Source of the DNA: Patella vulgata
Taxonomy: Eukaryota; Mollusca; Gastropoda; Patellidae
Assembly (NCBI RefSeq): GCF_932274485.2
Contig: NC_065880.2
Coordinates: 89,091,730-89,155,729 of the forward strand
Reading direction: 5' to 3'
DNA: 64,000 nucleotides
Below, in pieces: positions 1 through 11,979 of the stretch (position 1 is its first letter; each line of letters starts with the position of its first letter). The notes beneath the pieces were generated by a model. That model did not search any database. It saw only the letters and a list, made by a program, of their open reading frames with translations, and was not told the origin of the DNA. The translations under genes were made by a program, and so were the position numbers.

Positions 1-418
1 ATATCAATTTGACCAGTGTCTGATGTTACTGACAAATGTGCAGACATTCTGAAACTTTATTGATCAAATTTTTGGGTAGAAAGAATTTGTGTTTTCCATT
101 CTATGCTAATATCATATCCCTAGAACCAAAAACCACAAAAAACGGATGGAGTACAAGTGTTATTTATAAATGATCAAAGTAACAAGAAATATTAGTTTAG
201 TGTATCCATTCTGTAAAATATTCCCTGGCACCAAAAACAACAAACAAAGCAACGGATCCATGTACAATGTCATATATTAATGACTATAGTAATATGAGAT
301 GTGAGTTTAGTTGGCTCAATTCATAAATTCAAATACTTGTGTTTCCATTTTATACAATCTCCCTAGCACCAAAAACAACACGCCAAACAACCGGGCCCAG
401 TTTTACAAAACATTCTGA
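1..418. other. Unassigned intergenic or intronic DNA
   Basis: AT-rich. A loose repeat of CTAGCACCAAAAACAACA-type sequence occurs at about 120, 228 and 363, with an ATGACTATAGTAAYAWGA block between. No gene seen. Confidence 0.4.
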
Positions 419-722
419 GGGGTTGGATGGCTGAATGGTTAGCGTGCGTGCGCTGTATCATAAAGTCTGTCATTGAGTCGACTGGCGTGGTTTCGAATCC
501 CCAGTTGTACGTGACAAGGAGTAGGGTCGCCTGTCCAACCTCATGGGTTTTCTCCAGGTCCACCGGTTTCCTCCCACTGCTAAAGACCTCAATGCGCAAG
601 CGAATTAATGAAATAAAATTAAACCATATGTTAGTCCCGAAATGACCTAGTTGTGTCGAGTGTATGTTAGTCCAGAAATGACCTAGTTTGTGTTGAGTTG
701 ATATCTCTCTCTCCCTCTCTCT
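419..722 (+). mobile_element. SINE-A copy
   Basis: SINE-A plan: tRNA-like head (A-box TGGCTGAATGGTTAGC, B-box GGTTTCGAATCCC; wide spacing as in Leu/Ser tRNAs), central block TCCGGTTTCCTCCCACTGC (Nin-like), tail GACGTTAAACCCCATTTC plus (CT)n. This full-length copy has a short tail duplication (GAAATGACCTAG twice). Confidence 0.88.
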
Positions 723-1225
723 TTAGTCATAACTTGCAGCTATATGTATGGAACAAAAATTCAGGATTGAATTTCAATATATACTGTTTTTATACAACTT
801 TCCATTTTAGTTCCTTGCCCCAGTCTTCATTAGCCCAGTTGGAGCAGAACAGTAGGATGTTAAACCCCATTTCATTTCAGTTCCTTGCCACAGAAAACAA
901 GTGTCTGGATATCAAAGACTATGCACACCGGACAACCTGAAATCATTACTACAGGTGTCAGACATATGGTTGTTATAGCAACCAAACTACAACTTCCTGC
1001 TTTCTTTATTTTCTCTAGTTTTGGGTAGGATGATTACCCAGGTAAAATGTCTAGACGTAGTCCATGAATGTTTTCATAAGTTGATGATCTGATATTAAAA
1101 ACATCTGGATTTAAGATGGCCGATGGTTTTTATTGTATAGTTTTTTATTTTTGATAACATTCCACGTGTTTGGGACACGGTACGAATCTAAGTACTGATT
1201 GGAAAGATCTTACAAATTTTGTTAA
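723..1225. other. Unassigned DNA
   Basis: A SINE-B tail relic (CATTAGCCCAGTTGGAGCAG, GATGTTAAACCCCATTTCATT) sits at about 825-890; otherwise no feature recognised. Confidence 0.4.
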
Positions 1226-1350
1226 CAAACATGATTTAACGAGGGAGAGAGAAATGGGGTTCAACATCCACATGACACAAACTAAGTCATTTCAGAACTA
1301 ACATATAGTTCAATTATATTTCAATAATTCACTTGTGCATAGGGACCACA
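1226..1350 (-). mobile_element. SINE-A tail fragment
   Basis: GAGAGAAATGGGGTTCAACATCC through TTCAATAATTCACTTGTGC; only the 3' third of the element. Confidence 0.75.
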
Positions 1351-1387
1351 ATTTAAAAATTCCCCTTCTATGAAACCACTAGCAGGT

Positions 1388-1672
1388 TAGAGAGAAAGAG
1401 AAATGGGGTTTAACGTCCACTCGACACAAACTAGGTCATTTCGGGACTAACAGTAACATATGGTTTAATTTTATTTCAATAATTCGCTTGCGCGTAGGGG
1501 TCTTTAGCAGTGGGAGGAAACCGGAGGACCTGGAGAAAACCCATGAGCTTGGACAGGCGACCCTACTCCTTGTCACGTACAACCAGGGATTCGAAACCAC
1601 ACCAGTCGACTCAATGACAGACTTTATGATACAGCGCGCGCATGCTAACCATTCAGCCATCCAACCCCCAAC
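1388..1672 (-). mobile_element. SINE-A copy, full length
   Basis: From (GA)n-AAATGGGGTTTAACGTCC through the central block to AACCATTCAGCCATCCAACCCC. Confidence 0.9.
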
Positions 1673-1829
1673 ACTAGCAGTTGACCCGGATACCAAGGAT
1701 ATAGCCATGATCTGGATACAACAAGGACTCCATTGGAAATAAACCTAGTTTTAATTTAAGCAGATTTTTATGGGTTATCTTCAAGAGGCTGGTCATTCGT
1801 GGCATTATTACTTTTTCTCTCATCAAAAT

Positions 1830-2102
1830 GAAATGAAATGAAATGGGGTTTAACGTCCTACTGTTCTGCTCCTAACCTGGGCTAATGAAGACGGGCATAC
1901 GCCATACAGTGTGCTATGAGGGAAATTTTGCCCGGACAGCGGCACTACGGCCTACTCTTATATCGAATTCCAACTGCCAAGGGATCTTTTACGTGCACGC
2001 CAATGTGTACACGGGACCTCGGTATTTCGGCCCCTCCGTCCTGCATCACTGGCAAGGCAGGACCACGCCGGAAAATCTGGATGAACTTTCTCGGCCAATG
2101 CA
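1830..2102 (-). mobile_element. SINE-B copy, 5'-truncated, 13-bp TSD
   Basis: SINE-B plan: tRNA-like head (A-box TGGCTAAGTGGGTAAG, B-box GTGTTCGATCCC), body with GATCCCTTGGCAGTTGGAATT, tail GACGTTAAACCCCATTTC plus (ATTTC)n. This copy stops at GGCCAATGCA; CTCTCATCAAAAT flanks it (1817-1829, 2103-2115). Confidence 0.92.
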
Positions 2103-2199
2103 CTCTCATCAAAATCTTTTCATTTTATCATCATGTAACTTTATATTATCAACTCTATTGTCATCTTTGATATGTCTCTTGGAAAAATAAATAAATAAA

Positions 2200-3490
2200 A
2201 AAAAATAAAAAAACTCCGAAACCGGAAGTGGTGGTCCATAGCTATCTCTATACACAATTTTAGCCTCAGGGTAGCCCTAGTGAAGCCACCAACCCTGACC
2301 AGACTGAGACAAATGATGAGTCACAAATATTAGTAATAAAATGGGTTAGTGATTCAAACCTCTGAGTATTTGTTGCTTGAAGATATCTAATGGCTATGAT
2401 GGACAATAAAATTACCCTAAAAGATAATTTGCTATCCTGGAAGCAGACGTTTCTGTCGAGTAACGACTTCTGGCTTTATTGGTCATTTTCGTAAGAGTTC
2501 TCATCTTTTTACATTGAGCTCTTGTGTCCCACCATAACAACACCTACTCACGATTACAGGTTGTTTATTGGTAATTTCAGCCTGTATAATGGCACTTCAG
2601 GCATCCCAGAACCACCAATTTATAATGGAGACTTGTAACCAGTATGTTCTAGCATCTATCATTTATTTTTCACACTGTTCTTCATCTTCCCCTCGAGTTG
2701 GCCATTTATCTTAATCAAAATTTATTGAGTTGTGAGAAAACTTGCAAGGGTTAAACACACTTCTAGGATGATTTGTATCTTGTTAAAGTGGCGTTCTCAC
2801 TCTTATAAAGGGTTAAATGACTTGTATCTTGTTAAAGTGGCATTCACACTCTTATCAAGGGATTAACACTCATACATGCAGGATGACCTGTATCTTGCAG
2901 TCGTCGTTGTTTGTATTTTAGAGGAGAGTCGAAAAAAGATCCCCTTAATCAACAAATTGAAAAAATTGCTCCGCTAAAAAAGCTCTCCCAGTTTCGATAA
3001 GAAGAGTGATTTAGAAATTAAAGAGAATGATCTGATATTAAGGAGAGTGATTAGTTGTGTGTATGGGAAATGGTTCTGAAGATCAATAACTGCATGTTAG
3101 GAGGGTCTCCTGGATTCATAAATGATGATAATACCCCTGGGTCGACATTCAGGTTAGCGGCAGGCACTTGAGAGCGATCGCTCCCCTTAAAAAAACAATG
3201 CCTGATCTTGTTAAATCCTATGATTCACGCTTAATGTCACTTAAAGCGATTGAAGAAAAAAACATGACTGGGTTAATATAGAAAGTGCAGGATAATATCA
3301 CTACACACGAAACAGAACAAACCAGATAGACATAGCAAGAAATAAATAACAAATATTAAATTAAGTGAATGGATCCGGGCACCAGATTTAAGTGTCTACT
3401 GCGCTGTCAGTCCTATAGGCCTGTAATAGTACAGGCTTCACTAGAAATAAAAAAAATTGGATTTACAAGAAAGAAAAATTGAGACCAGTC
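2200..3490. other. Unassigned DNA, left of MITE-2
   Basis: No reading frame or known repeat. Two direct copies of GACTTGTATCTTGTTAAAGTGG-type sequence near 2772 and 2820. Searched on the minus strand for further XYLT exons without success. Confidence 0.4.
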
Positions 3491-3917
3491 TTAAAGGGGC
3501 TAAACGCTGTTTTTGGTACCTAGAAATGGACACAAATAATGTAATATGATTGTATATAAATTGATTAACGTTCAATCGTTTCTGTTCCCGCTGGAATTTC
3601 TAATCAGTTATGTTCAGCGAAATACGTAATGGGTACAAATTGAATAACAGTCTTTAGCTTCTAGTTATTCCAGTCTATACTGGTAGTATTCTATTGTGGA
3701 ATATGTTTAGCCTTGTTCATCCAGTTGCTTCAATACAAATTGCACTCAAAAGTATCCTAGCACGTGATTCGTGTGCCAAATTTAAATTGTTCATTTTGTG
3801 TTAAATATTGGATATCAGAAGCCCATCTTTTTACGATAAGATAACAACATCAATGTTGATTTAATTTGACCAATAAGTTGTGTTTTCAATGTTGAAGACT
3901 TTGGATGATACTGAGTT
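3491..3917 (+). mobile_element. MITE-2 copy, 3' end lost to SINE-B
   Basis: MITE-2 is about 430 bp with ends TTAAAGGAGCTAA and TTAGCTCCTTTAA. This copy starts TTAAAGGGGCTAA, includes CACGTGATTCGTGTGCC (variant of the family palindrome) and stops at GATACTGAGTTAAAG where SINE-B begins. Confidence 0.78.
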
Positions 3918-4212
3918 AAAGTCTTGCCTCCTAGCCTGGAGGTCGGATGTTCGATCCCTGCATTGGCATAATTCTCCCTTGTCAGTGATGCAGCACGGAG
4001 GGGCTGGCAAGGACAGCTGTCTAGTCGTTCGGAAGGGAAGAAAAACCAAGGTCCCGTGTACACTGGCGTGCAAATAAAAGATCCCTTGACAGTTGGAATT
4101 CGATATAAGAGTAGATTGTAGTGCCACTGTCCGGGTAAAATTTCCCTCATAGCACACTGTATTGTGTGTGCCCGTCTTCATTAGCCCAATTCGGAGCAGA
4201 ACAGTTGGGCGT
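3918..4212 (+). mobile_element. SINE-B copy
   Basis: GTCTTGCCTCCTAGCCTGGAG, B-box GATGTTCGATCCCTG, to GAGCAGAACAGTTGGGCGTTA. Cuts MITE-2 and abuts a SINE-A. Confidence 0.88.
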
Positions 4213-4493
4213 TAGAGAGAGAGAGAGAAATGAGGTTTAAAGTCCACTCAACACAAACTAGGTCATTTCGGGACTAACATATGGTTTAATTCTATTTCAA
4301 TAATTCGCTTGCGCATAGTGGTCTTTAGCAGTGGGAGGAAACCGGAGGACCCAGAGAAAACCCACGAGGTTGGACAGTCGACCCTAATCCTTGTCATGTA
4401 CAACCGGGGATTCGAAACCACGCCAGTTGACTCAATGACAGGCCTTATGATACAGCGCGCACGTGCTAACCATTCGGACATCCAACCCCCCTG
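4213..4493 (-). mobile_element. SINE-A copy, full length
   Basis: Tail-first next to the 3' end of the SINE-B at 3918, so the two SINEs abut tail to tail at the shared GCGTTAGAGAGAG / GGTTTAAAGTCC sequence. Confidence 0.9.
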
Positions 4494-4864
4494 TAGGACG
4501 CTAAACTCCATTTCATTTTATTTCTCCTATAAGCTTACCACTGTCTCTTCAAGTGATTTTTAACTCAAACTACAAATACATTTAATCTCTCTTAAAAGCA
4601 TAATTTTTTTTTCGGCATCCTGGCGTGAATAATGAATCTGTCTAAAGTTGTTAATACTCACAGGAGTAAATAATCATCTAAAGCTTACATCCGAATCCGA
4701 TTACAATCTTCTTGACTAAAGCAATAAATAAATAAAATGACACTTCGTGATCAAATCAGGAAAACTTGAAAAATAATGGTTGAAGTGTGTCGGTATAATC
4801 TTGTGGGTATAATTAACACAGATTCACGACTTGTCAAGAATTTGTCCAACATAAAGATTTTTTT

Positions 4865-5076
4865 TAAATAGTTCAACTAGAGATAGAAAGAAGAGGAGGT
4901 GTGAAAGAAGAGGGAGAAGGGGGGAGAGAAAATAAGAGAGGGGATGAAATAAGGGGGTGGGTGGAGATGAAGAAAACCACATCCAGAGAGAGATAGAGAG
5001 AGAGAGAGAAGGGATGAAAAAATATATGGGAAGGAATGAAATAAGGGCGTAGGGGTAGATATAAGAAACCACATTC

Positions 5077-5127
<51 letters not shown>
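4865..5127. repeat. Purine-rich tract with (GA)n
   Basis: AGAAGAGGAGGTGTGAAAG, two diverged copies of GATGAAATAAGGGGGTGGG, and a (GA)n run at 5076-5124. One strand nearly all purine. Confidence 0.9.
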
Positions 5128-5147
5128 CGTACAAAGAGTTAAATGAG

Positions 5148-5640
5148 CTAGTTAAAGATACATTTTGGGAGATTAGATAAAGAGCGGACAGTTCTCTCTA
5201 AATTAGTTCTATTAAAGATACATTTTGGGAGATTAGATAAAGAGCGGACAGTTCTCTCTAAATTAGTTCTATTAAAGATACATTTTGGGAGATTAGATAA
5301 AGAGCGGACAGTTCTCTCTAAATTAGTTCTATTAAAGATACATTATGGGAGATTAGATAAAGAGCGGACAGTATAGTTAAAAAACAGATAATGTAAAGAG
5401 AATATGCTGAAAATTACTAAAGTCGGTATGATAAATAACAAAGTCTCGATTATCCATTTTGACGTTAAATCATCCATCCCAAATTGTATTCAAATCCAGT
5501 AAATATAGCAGGCTAGCGATGGCATCAAGAGTTGATTATGGTCTGGATAAGTTAATCAATCTCTAATTAATGATTTAGATAACATATCAGGCCTAAAGAA
5601 AGACGTGCAATAGACAGATTTAGCTCTTGTATAATGTATG
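5148..5640 (+). mobile_element. MITE-1 with 5' end amplified as a 60-bp repeat
   Basis: MITE-1 runs from ATACATTATGGGAGATTAG to GCTCTTGCATAATGTAT (imperfect inverted ends), normally about 390 bp. Here a 60-bp piece of its 5' end (CATTTTGGGAGATTAGATAA...TTAAAGATA) repeats exactly three times from about 5161, then a diverged fourth, before the body continues to 5640. Confidence 0.8.
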
Positions 5641-5937
5641 TTTAAGTATAAAATTTGACTTTAAATAAAAAGAATGACTCTCCTTAAAAAATTTCATGTA
5701 CTCCAAGTGATAAATATTCTAATTAATGGATGTTGAGACAAGTTGACATGAGACATGTCCATTTTATTTTATGTTCTCTTTCTTTCATAGAATCGATAAA
5801 ATGAAGTGAGATATAAATATCAACGGCAACTTGAGATTAAATCTTTAATCTTCAGAACAGACGCAAGCTGACATCCTTTTCCCAATTTCAAATAAAAAAA
5901 TCAATGGAAAAAATAACTCTCCGATGCAGAAAAGAGA

Positions 5938-6206
5938 CACAGAGAGAGTGAGAGAGAGAGAAATGGGATTTAATGTCCACTCGACACAAACTAGGTCATT
6001 TCGGGAATAACATGGTTTAATTTTTATTTCAATAATTAGCTTGCGGGTAGGGGTCTTTAGCAGTGGGAGGAAACCGGAGGACCCCGAGAAAACCCTACTC
6101 CTTGTCACGTACAACCGGGGAATCAAAACCACACCAGTTGACTCAATGACAGACCTTATGATACAGAGCGCACACGCTAACCATTCGGACATCCACGCCC
6201 CCCCCT
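5938..6206 (-). mobile_element. SINE-A copy with small central deletion
   Basis: (GA)n-AATGGGATTTAATGTCC to CATTCGGACATCCACGCCCCC; the stretch around CCACGAGGTTGGACAGGCG is missing. Confidence 0.87.
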
Positions 6207-6246
6207 CTCAAAAGAGAAGAGTTAATATTTATATTTTGAAGCTTTA

Positions 6247-6446
6247 TCTATACTAATATTTGTGACTGTCGTTTGTCTGTCTGTTTGTCTGTTCGGGGTT
6301 GGCGGCTACACTAGGTCTGCCCAGAGTCTGAAATTTGGGGTATAGGGGTAGCTCGGACTGGGGAGTAACACAGGCCAGGTGGCGTTAGTCTACCACTTCC
6401 GGTTTCAGGGTTATGACCCCCGAGCGAATGCCGGGCATTCTTCTAG
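6247..6446 (+). mobile_element. Short non-autonomous Helitron
   Basis: 200 bp starting TCTATACTAATATT after an A and ending in hairpin GAATGCCGGGCATTC, two bases, then CTAG before a T. 5' TC, 3' hairpin plus CTAG and insertion between A and T are the Helitron hallmarks. A (TGTC)n-like microsatellite lies near the 5' end. Confidence 0.82.
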
Positions 6447-6928
6447 TAACCATATAAATGTGAAAATATTGAAATTGACAATACATATTGATATTTTCCA
6501 ATGACATCAACAAATAGTGTAATATGACATGTGCATTGATTTAATAGAAATCGGAGTGAACAGGCCCGTGATTTATTTATCAGAGGTATTTTTTATTGTT
6601 GAATTATTGCAACACAGAATACATGATAAGGAATGACTGTGTACCTTAGTCACCCTAAAAAATGTTCTTGGTCTCTATTTATGAAAATTTTTCCCTTTGC
6701 CTAAATCGGATCAGCAGTAGGCTCAGAATTTGACTAAGTCGGTTTCGTCTCGATGGTGTAAAGCACGGTTAGCTATTCCATGCACAGAGCCCCAGAATAC
6801 TTTCCCCCTTTCATTTTGACTCAAATCAGCCTATTTAAAACACCGCAATAATATAATTTTTCCTTAAAACTGTAAACTCGCTGTCTGCTGTACGAGACAC
6901 TTTCCGGGAAAATTTAGGACATTTTTCA
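6447..6928. other. Unassigned DNA
   Basis: AT-rich, no gene or repeat family recognised. Confidence 0.35.
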
Positions 6929-7165
6929 AAGATGGCGACAAAACGGACGTTATCTACTTGCACCAAAACGGAAGTTGTCTACTCGCACCAAAACGAAAGT
7001 TATCTACTCGTACCAAAACGGAGGTTATCTACTCGCACCAAAACGGAAGTTATCTACTTGCACCAAACAGAAGTTATCTACTCGCACCAAAACGTAAGTT
7101 ATCTACTCGCACCAAAACGGAAGTTGTCTACTTGCACCAAAACGGAAGTTATCTACTAGCATATA
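6929..7165. repeat. 25-bp minisatellite
   Basis: About nine copies of ACGGAAGTTATCTACTCGC plus ACCAAA. Creates spurious open frames of 75 and 154 codons. Confidence 0.9.
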
Positions 7166-7889
7166 CGAACAAAAGCTTCAAATGTGTGTTTGAATCAATT
7201 ATCATCTGGCTCTTGCAGTTTATTTCTAATCGAGCTAAGATTGAATTTCGGTCTTCGGCTAACTCGGATCTTTGCTTAACTCGGATAAAATTGGTCAGTC
7301 CACTTAGATTCGACTTATGTGAAGTTTACTGTACAATGTACATGAGACGAAATGCCCATTTTATCATTGGCCAGATCACAGCAATTTCAACATTTCTTCT
7401 CTCTATTCTAGAGGTGAGATAATCAGTTATCATACAGAATACGGTACGCATATTTTATTAATATAGCTCTCTGGTTATCCCAGATGGGCGGTTGGTTATT
7501 ACATAAAATATGGTACACGTATTGTTAATATAGTTCTCTGAAATAATCCCAGTAGGGATTTAGCAGCAAGCTATGATAATCACCGTTACAACATTTATAT
7601 CTTATTCATATAATACTTGAAACTACTCTTATCGTTATCGCAAATAAAAAACCTTTTATCGATATGAAGAGCACTTGTCCAAATTGCAATAAACACTACC
7701 CTTGATGTTTTAGGAAAAGCTGAAAGTTTTTGGTGTGTTTTTTTTTTTTTTATCATACGAAAAAATGACTAGATTAAATAGAAATGATCTTAAAACAATA
7801 TTTACAAACAAGTGTAAAAAATGAAATGAAATGGGTTTTAACACACTACTTTTCTAATAGTCATATAGTTATTAAGTAGGGACAGTATC
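7166..7889. other. Unassigned DNA
   Basis: AT-rich; a short duplicated stretch (ATAATATAGCTCTCTGG-like) near 7463 and 7530. No gene seen. Confidence 0.35.
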
Positions 7890-8548
7890 TTGAAGGTAAC
7901 ATGGCTGCCAACTAAGTAGGGACAGTATCTTTAAAGTAACATGGCTGCCAATGAAATAGAGACAGTGTCTTTAAGGTAACATGGCTACCGATGTAGTAGG
8001 GACAGTACCGATGAAGTAGGGACAGTATCTTTAAGGTAACATGGCTACCAACAAAGTAGGGACAGTATCTTTAAGGTAACATGGCTACCAATAAAGTAGA
8101 GACAGTATCTTTAAGGTAACATGACTACCAACTAAGTAGGGACAGTATCTTTAAGGTAACATGGCTGCCAATGAAGTAGGGACAGTGTCTTTAAAGAAAT
8201 ATGGCTACCAATGAAGTAGGGACGGTATCTTTAAGGTAACATGGCTACCAACGAAGTAGGGACAGTATCTTTAAGGTAACATGGCTACCAATAAAGTAGG
8301 GACAGTATCTTTAAGGTAACATGGCTGCCAACTAAGTAGGGACAGTATCTTTAAGGTAACATGGCTAGGGACAGTATCTTTAAAGTAACATGGCTACCAA
8401 TGCAGTAGGGACAGTGTCTTTAAGGTAACATGGCTACCAACGAAGTAGGGACAGTATCTTTAAGGTAACATGGCTGCCAATGAAGTAGGGACAGTGTCTT
8501 TAAGGTAACATGGCTCCCGATGTAGTAGGTTCAGTGCCTTTAAGGTAA
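7890..8548. repeat. About 40-bp minisatellite
   Basis: About seventeen units of GTAGGGACAGTATCTTTAAG then GTAACATGGCTACCAAYGAA, with a few shortened units (near 7996 and 8366). Confidence 0.92.
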
Positions 8549-8938
8549 TTTACCGACATAGTTATTTATTGATGATGAAAAACTGACTACTTGTTTTATA
8601 TCAAATCAAAAACCAATTTGTCAGAACGAGAAGAAAAGCAACCCTTTTGTCAATGATTTTAAACCAAATCATGAAGTCGAGTAGAATTTATGAGGACAAA
8701 TTTTATCGGAGTTTTAAATTGGAAGATTGAGGGGGGAATGGATGTTGTCAAGTTTAAATTATTTCTCCGTGTAACAGGAAAATTTGATAGATCTAACTGT
8801 GTCTGTTGCTGGCAGCAATCTCACATAATTTTTTTTCAAGTACCATTATTAAAAGAGGATTAGGTTCCTGTTTTTCTTTAACTGTCTCTTGTACCAGGAA
8901 GAACTTTGTGAACTTTGAGAAAATTGAACCTACTCTGG
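8549..8938. other. Unassigned DNA
   Basis: No feature seen. Confidence 0.35.
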
Positions 8939-8939
8939 T

Positions 8940-8971
<32 letters not shown>

Positions 8972-9203
8972 AGTTTAACTGGACCAACATAAAGTCTAAT
9001 TTTATTTCAATAATTCACTTGCGAGTAGAGGTCTTTATAGCAGTGGGAGGAAACCGGAGGACCTTGAGAAAACCCACGAGGTTGACAAGCGACTCTACTC
9101 CTTTTTCACGTAAAACCGGGGAATCGAAACCACGCCAGTTGACTCAATGACAGACCTTATGATGCAAGGCGCACGTGCTAACCATTCGGCCATTCCCCAC
9201 CCC
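8939..9203 (-). mobile_element. SINE-A copy, diverged tail
   Basis: (GA)n then GAGTTTAACTGGACC, central AGTGGGAGGAAACCGGAGG, head AACCATTCGGCCATTCC. Confidence 0.82.
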
Positions 9204-9744
9204 CATCCCCACCTCCTCAGAAACAACCTAAGGCTCTCAATTCATATACAATCGATGCGAAACTTATCTCCCCTATTCTGTAGATAACATCCCGAATAGA
9301 ATATTCCTGGTTCACATCGTACATTTTTACTTGTGTTAATTATGCGGTTGGATATATGAGTTTAGGACTGTTGCTTGAATTGCCTGTAAATGTGTCATGC
9401 TTTTAACTGTCTGATGATTGAATCGTTAATCAAGGTAATTGCGTGAGAAAATTAGGACAGCTGCATTCATTCAAACCTGGCAGATTCATCAAAAATTTCA
9501 GGTAAAAATGCAGATAAACCAATCTCTTTCTAATTAATTTCTACATAAACTTATACACTTGAATTATTTCAATCTTATAATTCAGTTTTCACAAGTTTAA
9601 ATTTAGACCAGAAAGATTTAAATCTTCTACATAAAAACTTGAATTAAGACCAGAATGATTTCAATTTTCTACTTTAATTCTGTTTAAATTAAAGAGAATC
9701 TGTCCATCGAAATTTGAAAAATTTTAATGTTTGATTATAAAAGT
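9204..9744. other. Unassigned DNA
   Basis: Contains two diverged copies of AGACCAGAAAGATTTAAATCTTCTAC near 9606 and 9639. No gene seen. Confidence 0.35.
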
Positions 9745-10160
9745 TAGAGATACATTATGGGAGATTAGATAAAGAGCTGACAGTTCTCACTAGAATAATT
9801 AAAAACAAGATAATGTAAAGGGTATTTGCTGAAAATTTCAGTCAAATTGCTTTACTATAAGCCGAGAAAACTTTATTTTAAAATCACTGTAGCCTCGATT
9901 GTCATTGTTACTGCTGTCACGATAATTAACAAAGTCTCAAACAAAGTCTCGGTTATCCAGTTTTGAGTTTAATCATCAAGGACGTTGAACAGCAGATCAG
10001 ATTAAAATCTGTTGAAAATCGAAAACATATGAGGGCACCGAGAGTTGATTATGGTCTTTTCATATTGATAAATGTCTAATTAATAGTTTATATATATAAC
10101 ATTTCAGGCCTACAGAAAGACCTGCAATAGGCAGATTTAGCTCTTGCATAAAATTGGTTG
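9745..10160 (+). mobile_element. MITE-1 copy
   Basis: Starts AGATACATTATGGGAGATTA and ends CAGATTTAGCTCTTGCATAA. Contains the family landmarks TAATTAATAGTTTATA and CATTTCAGGCCTACAGAAAG. No coding capacity. Confidence 0.8.
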
Positions 10161-10229
10161 GGCTTAACAAAATTTGATTAGAATAGTTGAGCCAGCAAAT
10201 ATGTGAACAGTCCATTCTGCACATTTGAA

Positions 10230-10534
10230 TTTATTGGTATTTTGTCGTTTGTTAATCAGCCATTTTTTAATTAACTCTGCATTGTCTTCTGGGATATGTT
10301 TTCCTTTTCTCATTACAAATGGTGCTCAAAATCATTATAGCCGTAGATACACGACTCCTGTGGTGATTTAAAATGTTCACTGCCTCCCAAACAGTTGACA
10401 TTATTCCATATTTTCACGGCAAGATAACAACATCAACATTGATTGAAATGGACCAAAATTGAATTCTAGCTCGTGTTTTTAATTTCGAATATTATTGATA
10501 ATATTGAGTTAGAGGTTCAGCTCGGGACTTTAAA
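10230..10534 (+). mobile_element. MITE-2 relative, 3' two thirds
   Basis: Shares AAGATAACAACATCAACATTG, CGTGTTTTTAATTTCGAATATTATTGATAA and an end AGTTAGAGGTTCAGCTCGGG then ACTTTAA. More diverged; groups with the copy at 48828. Confidence 0.6.
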
Positions 10535-11379
10535 ATTTATCAAGATATTCAACCAAGCCAGATTAATTCAAACTTTTATTAGATTTTCTCAGCTCTACGA
10601 ACAAGAAACTTGAATCCACGAATTAAAACCTGTCTGAGCCTTTAACACTATCAAGGAAAAACAAGCTGGAAGATGTCAGCCGCACAAGAAACGACGGCCA
10701 TAAACCTATCATCCTTACCCCAAATAATAGCCAGAAATAATTGGCACAGAGAATAAAGATGTCCGCAAAATTTGTTCAAACACTTTAAAGTTTGTGGAAA
10801 CCGCGAGGAAACGACAATAAACAGACGGTAATCACATGCTCCGATCGTCGTAAAAAAATTTCAATGGTGAGAACTAAAACCCAGCGAAGAAATGGCGGGA
10901 ACAAATTACACTTGGAGTATTGATTGCAATAAAAAAAAAACGCGAAAACTCAATGACAAAAAATAATGGAGTACCCTGGGCTGAGATGTTTGAAGAATTG
11001 AATTTCGTTGCCGAATAGAAGATTAAATAAGATAAAACTGGTGATGAATTGCGGAGGTCGCGGAGGTCGCAGCCGTCAGCGTGGAAATCAAACGCCTTTT
11101 CTAACTTGACATTCGTCATAAATGTCACTTAAGATAAATTGCAGATTTGATTGAATCTGGAAGTGAACACCAGTGTACTTTTTGAGGTTACATCGTGGTT
11201 ACAGGATCGACAGGAAGTGGTGCCAAGAGATTTTTTTCAGATATTTTGTGAATAGAATAAAAATTGTGTTTAAGAAATAAATAATGCAGTTGGAATACAA
11301 TATTGATAGTTGTCTGTGAGGTATTTTTTTTTAATGTCTTCTTTCAAGGCTTAGCAAAAATAAGTGGCTTATTTTCAAC
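10535..11379. other. Single-copy-looking DNA downstream of the XYLT exon
   Basis: Few repeats; includes ATGGCGGGAACAAA, an E2F-like string, and GGTCGCGGAGGTCGC. No XYLT exon detectable here. Confidence 0.4.
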
Positions 11380-11962
11380 ACAGCTTGATAAAAAAATAAG
11401 TAATATATTTTCATGGTTTGGTGGCATATTTTCATGGGTTGGTGAAAATAAGTAATATATTTTCATGGTTTGGTGAATAATGAGTATTATATTTTCATGG
11501 TTCGGTGAAAATAAGTGGCATATTTTCAAGGCTTAGCAAAAATAAATAATATGTTTTCATGGTTTGATAAAATTAAGTAATATATATTCATGGTTTGGTA
11601 GCATATTTTCATGACTTGGTGTAAATAAGTGTCATATTTTCACGGCTTGTTGACAAGAAGTAATATTTTTCATATTTTGGTGAAAATAAGTGACATATTT
11701 TTATGGCTTGGTGAAAATAAGCGACAGTTTCATGGTTTGGTGAAAATAAGTAATACATTTTCATGGTTTGACAAAAAAATAAGTGGCATATTTTCATTGT
11801 TTGGTGGCATATTTTCATGGTTTGGTGAAAATAAGTAACATATTTTCATGGTTTGGTGAAAATATGTTACTTATTTTGATGGCTTGATAAAAAATAAGTG
11901 ACATATTTTCATGGCTTGTTGAAAATAAGTGACATATTTTCATGGTTTGGTGAAAATAAGTG
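11380..11962. repeat. About 31-bp minisatellite beside the XYLT exon
   Basis: Units of ATATTTTCATGGTTTGGTGA plus AAATAAGTAAC. It ends about 18 bases short of the exon's donor side. Confidence 0.9.
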
Positions 11963-11979
11963 AAATTTAAAATACTAAC

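Noticed and set aside
6958-7422. 154-codon open frame with repeated HQNGSYLLAPK
   Set aside because: The 25-bp minisatellite accounts for the repeated part and the remainder has no motif; no splice or promoter context.
7890-8548. CRISPR-like regular spacing
   Set aside because: Unit and 'spacer' are both repeated; this is a simple minisatellite in an animal genome.
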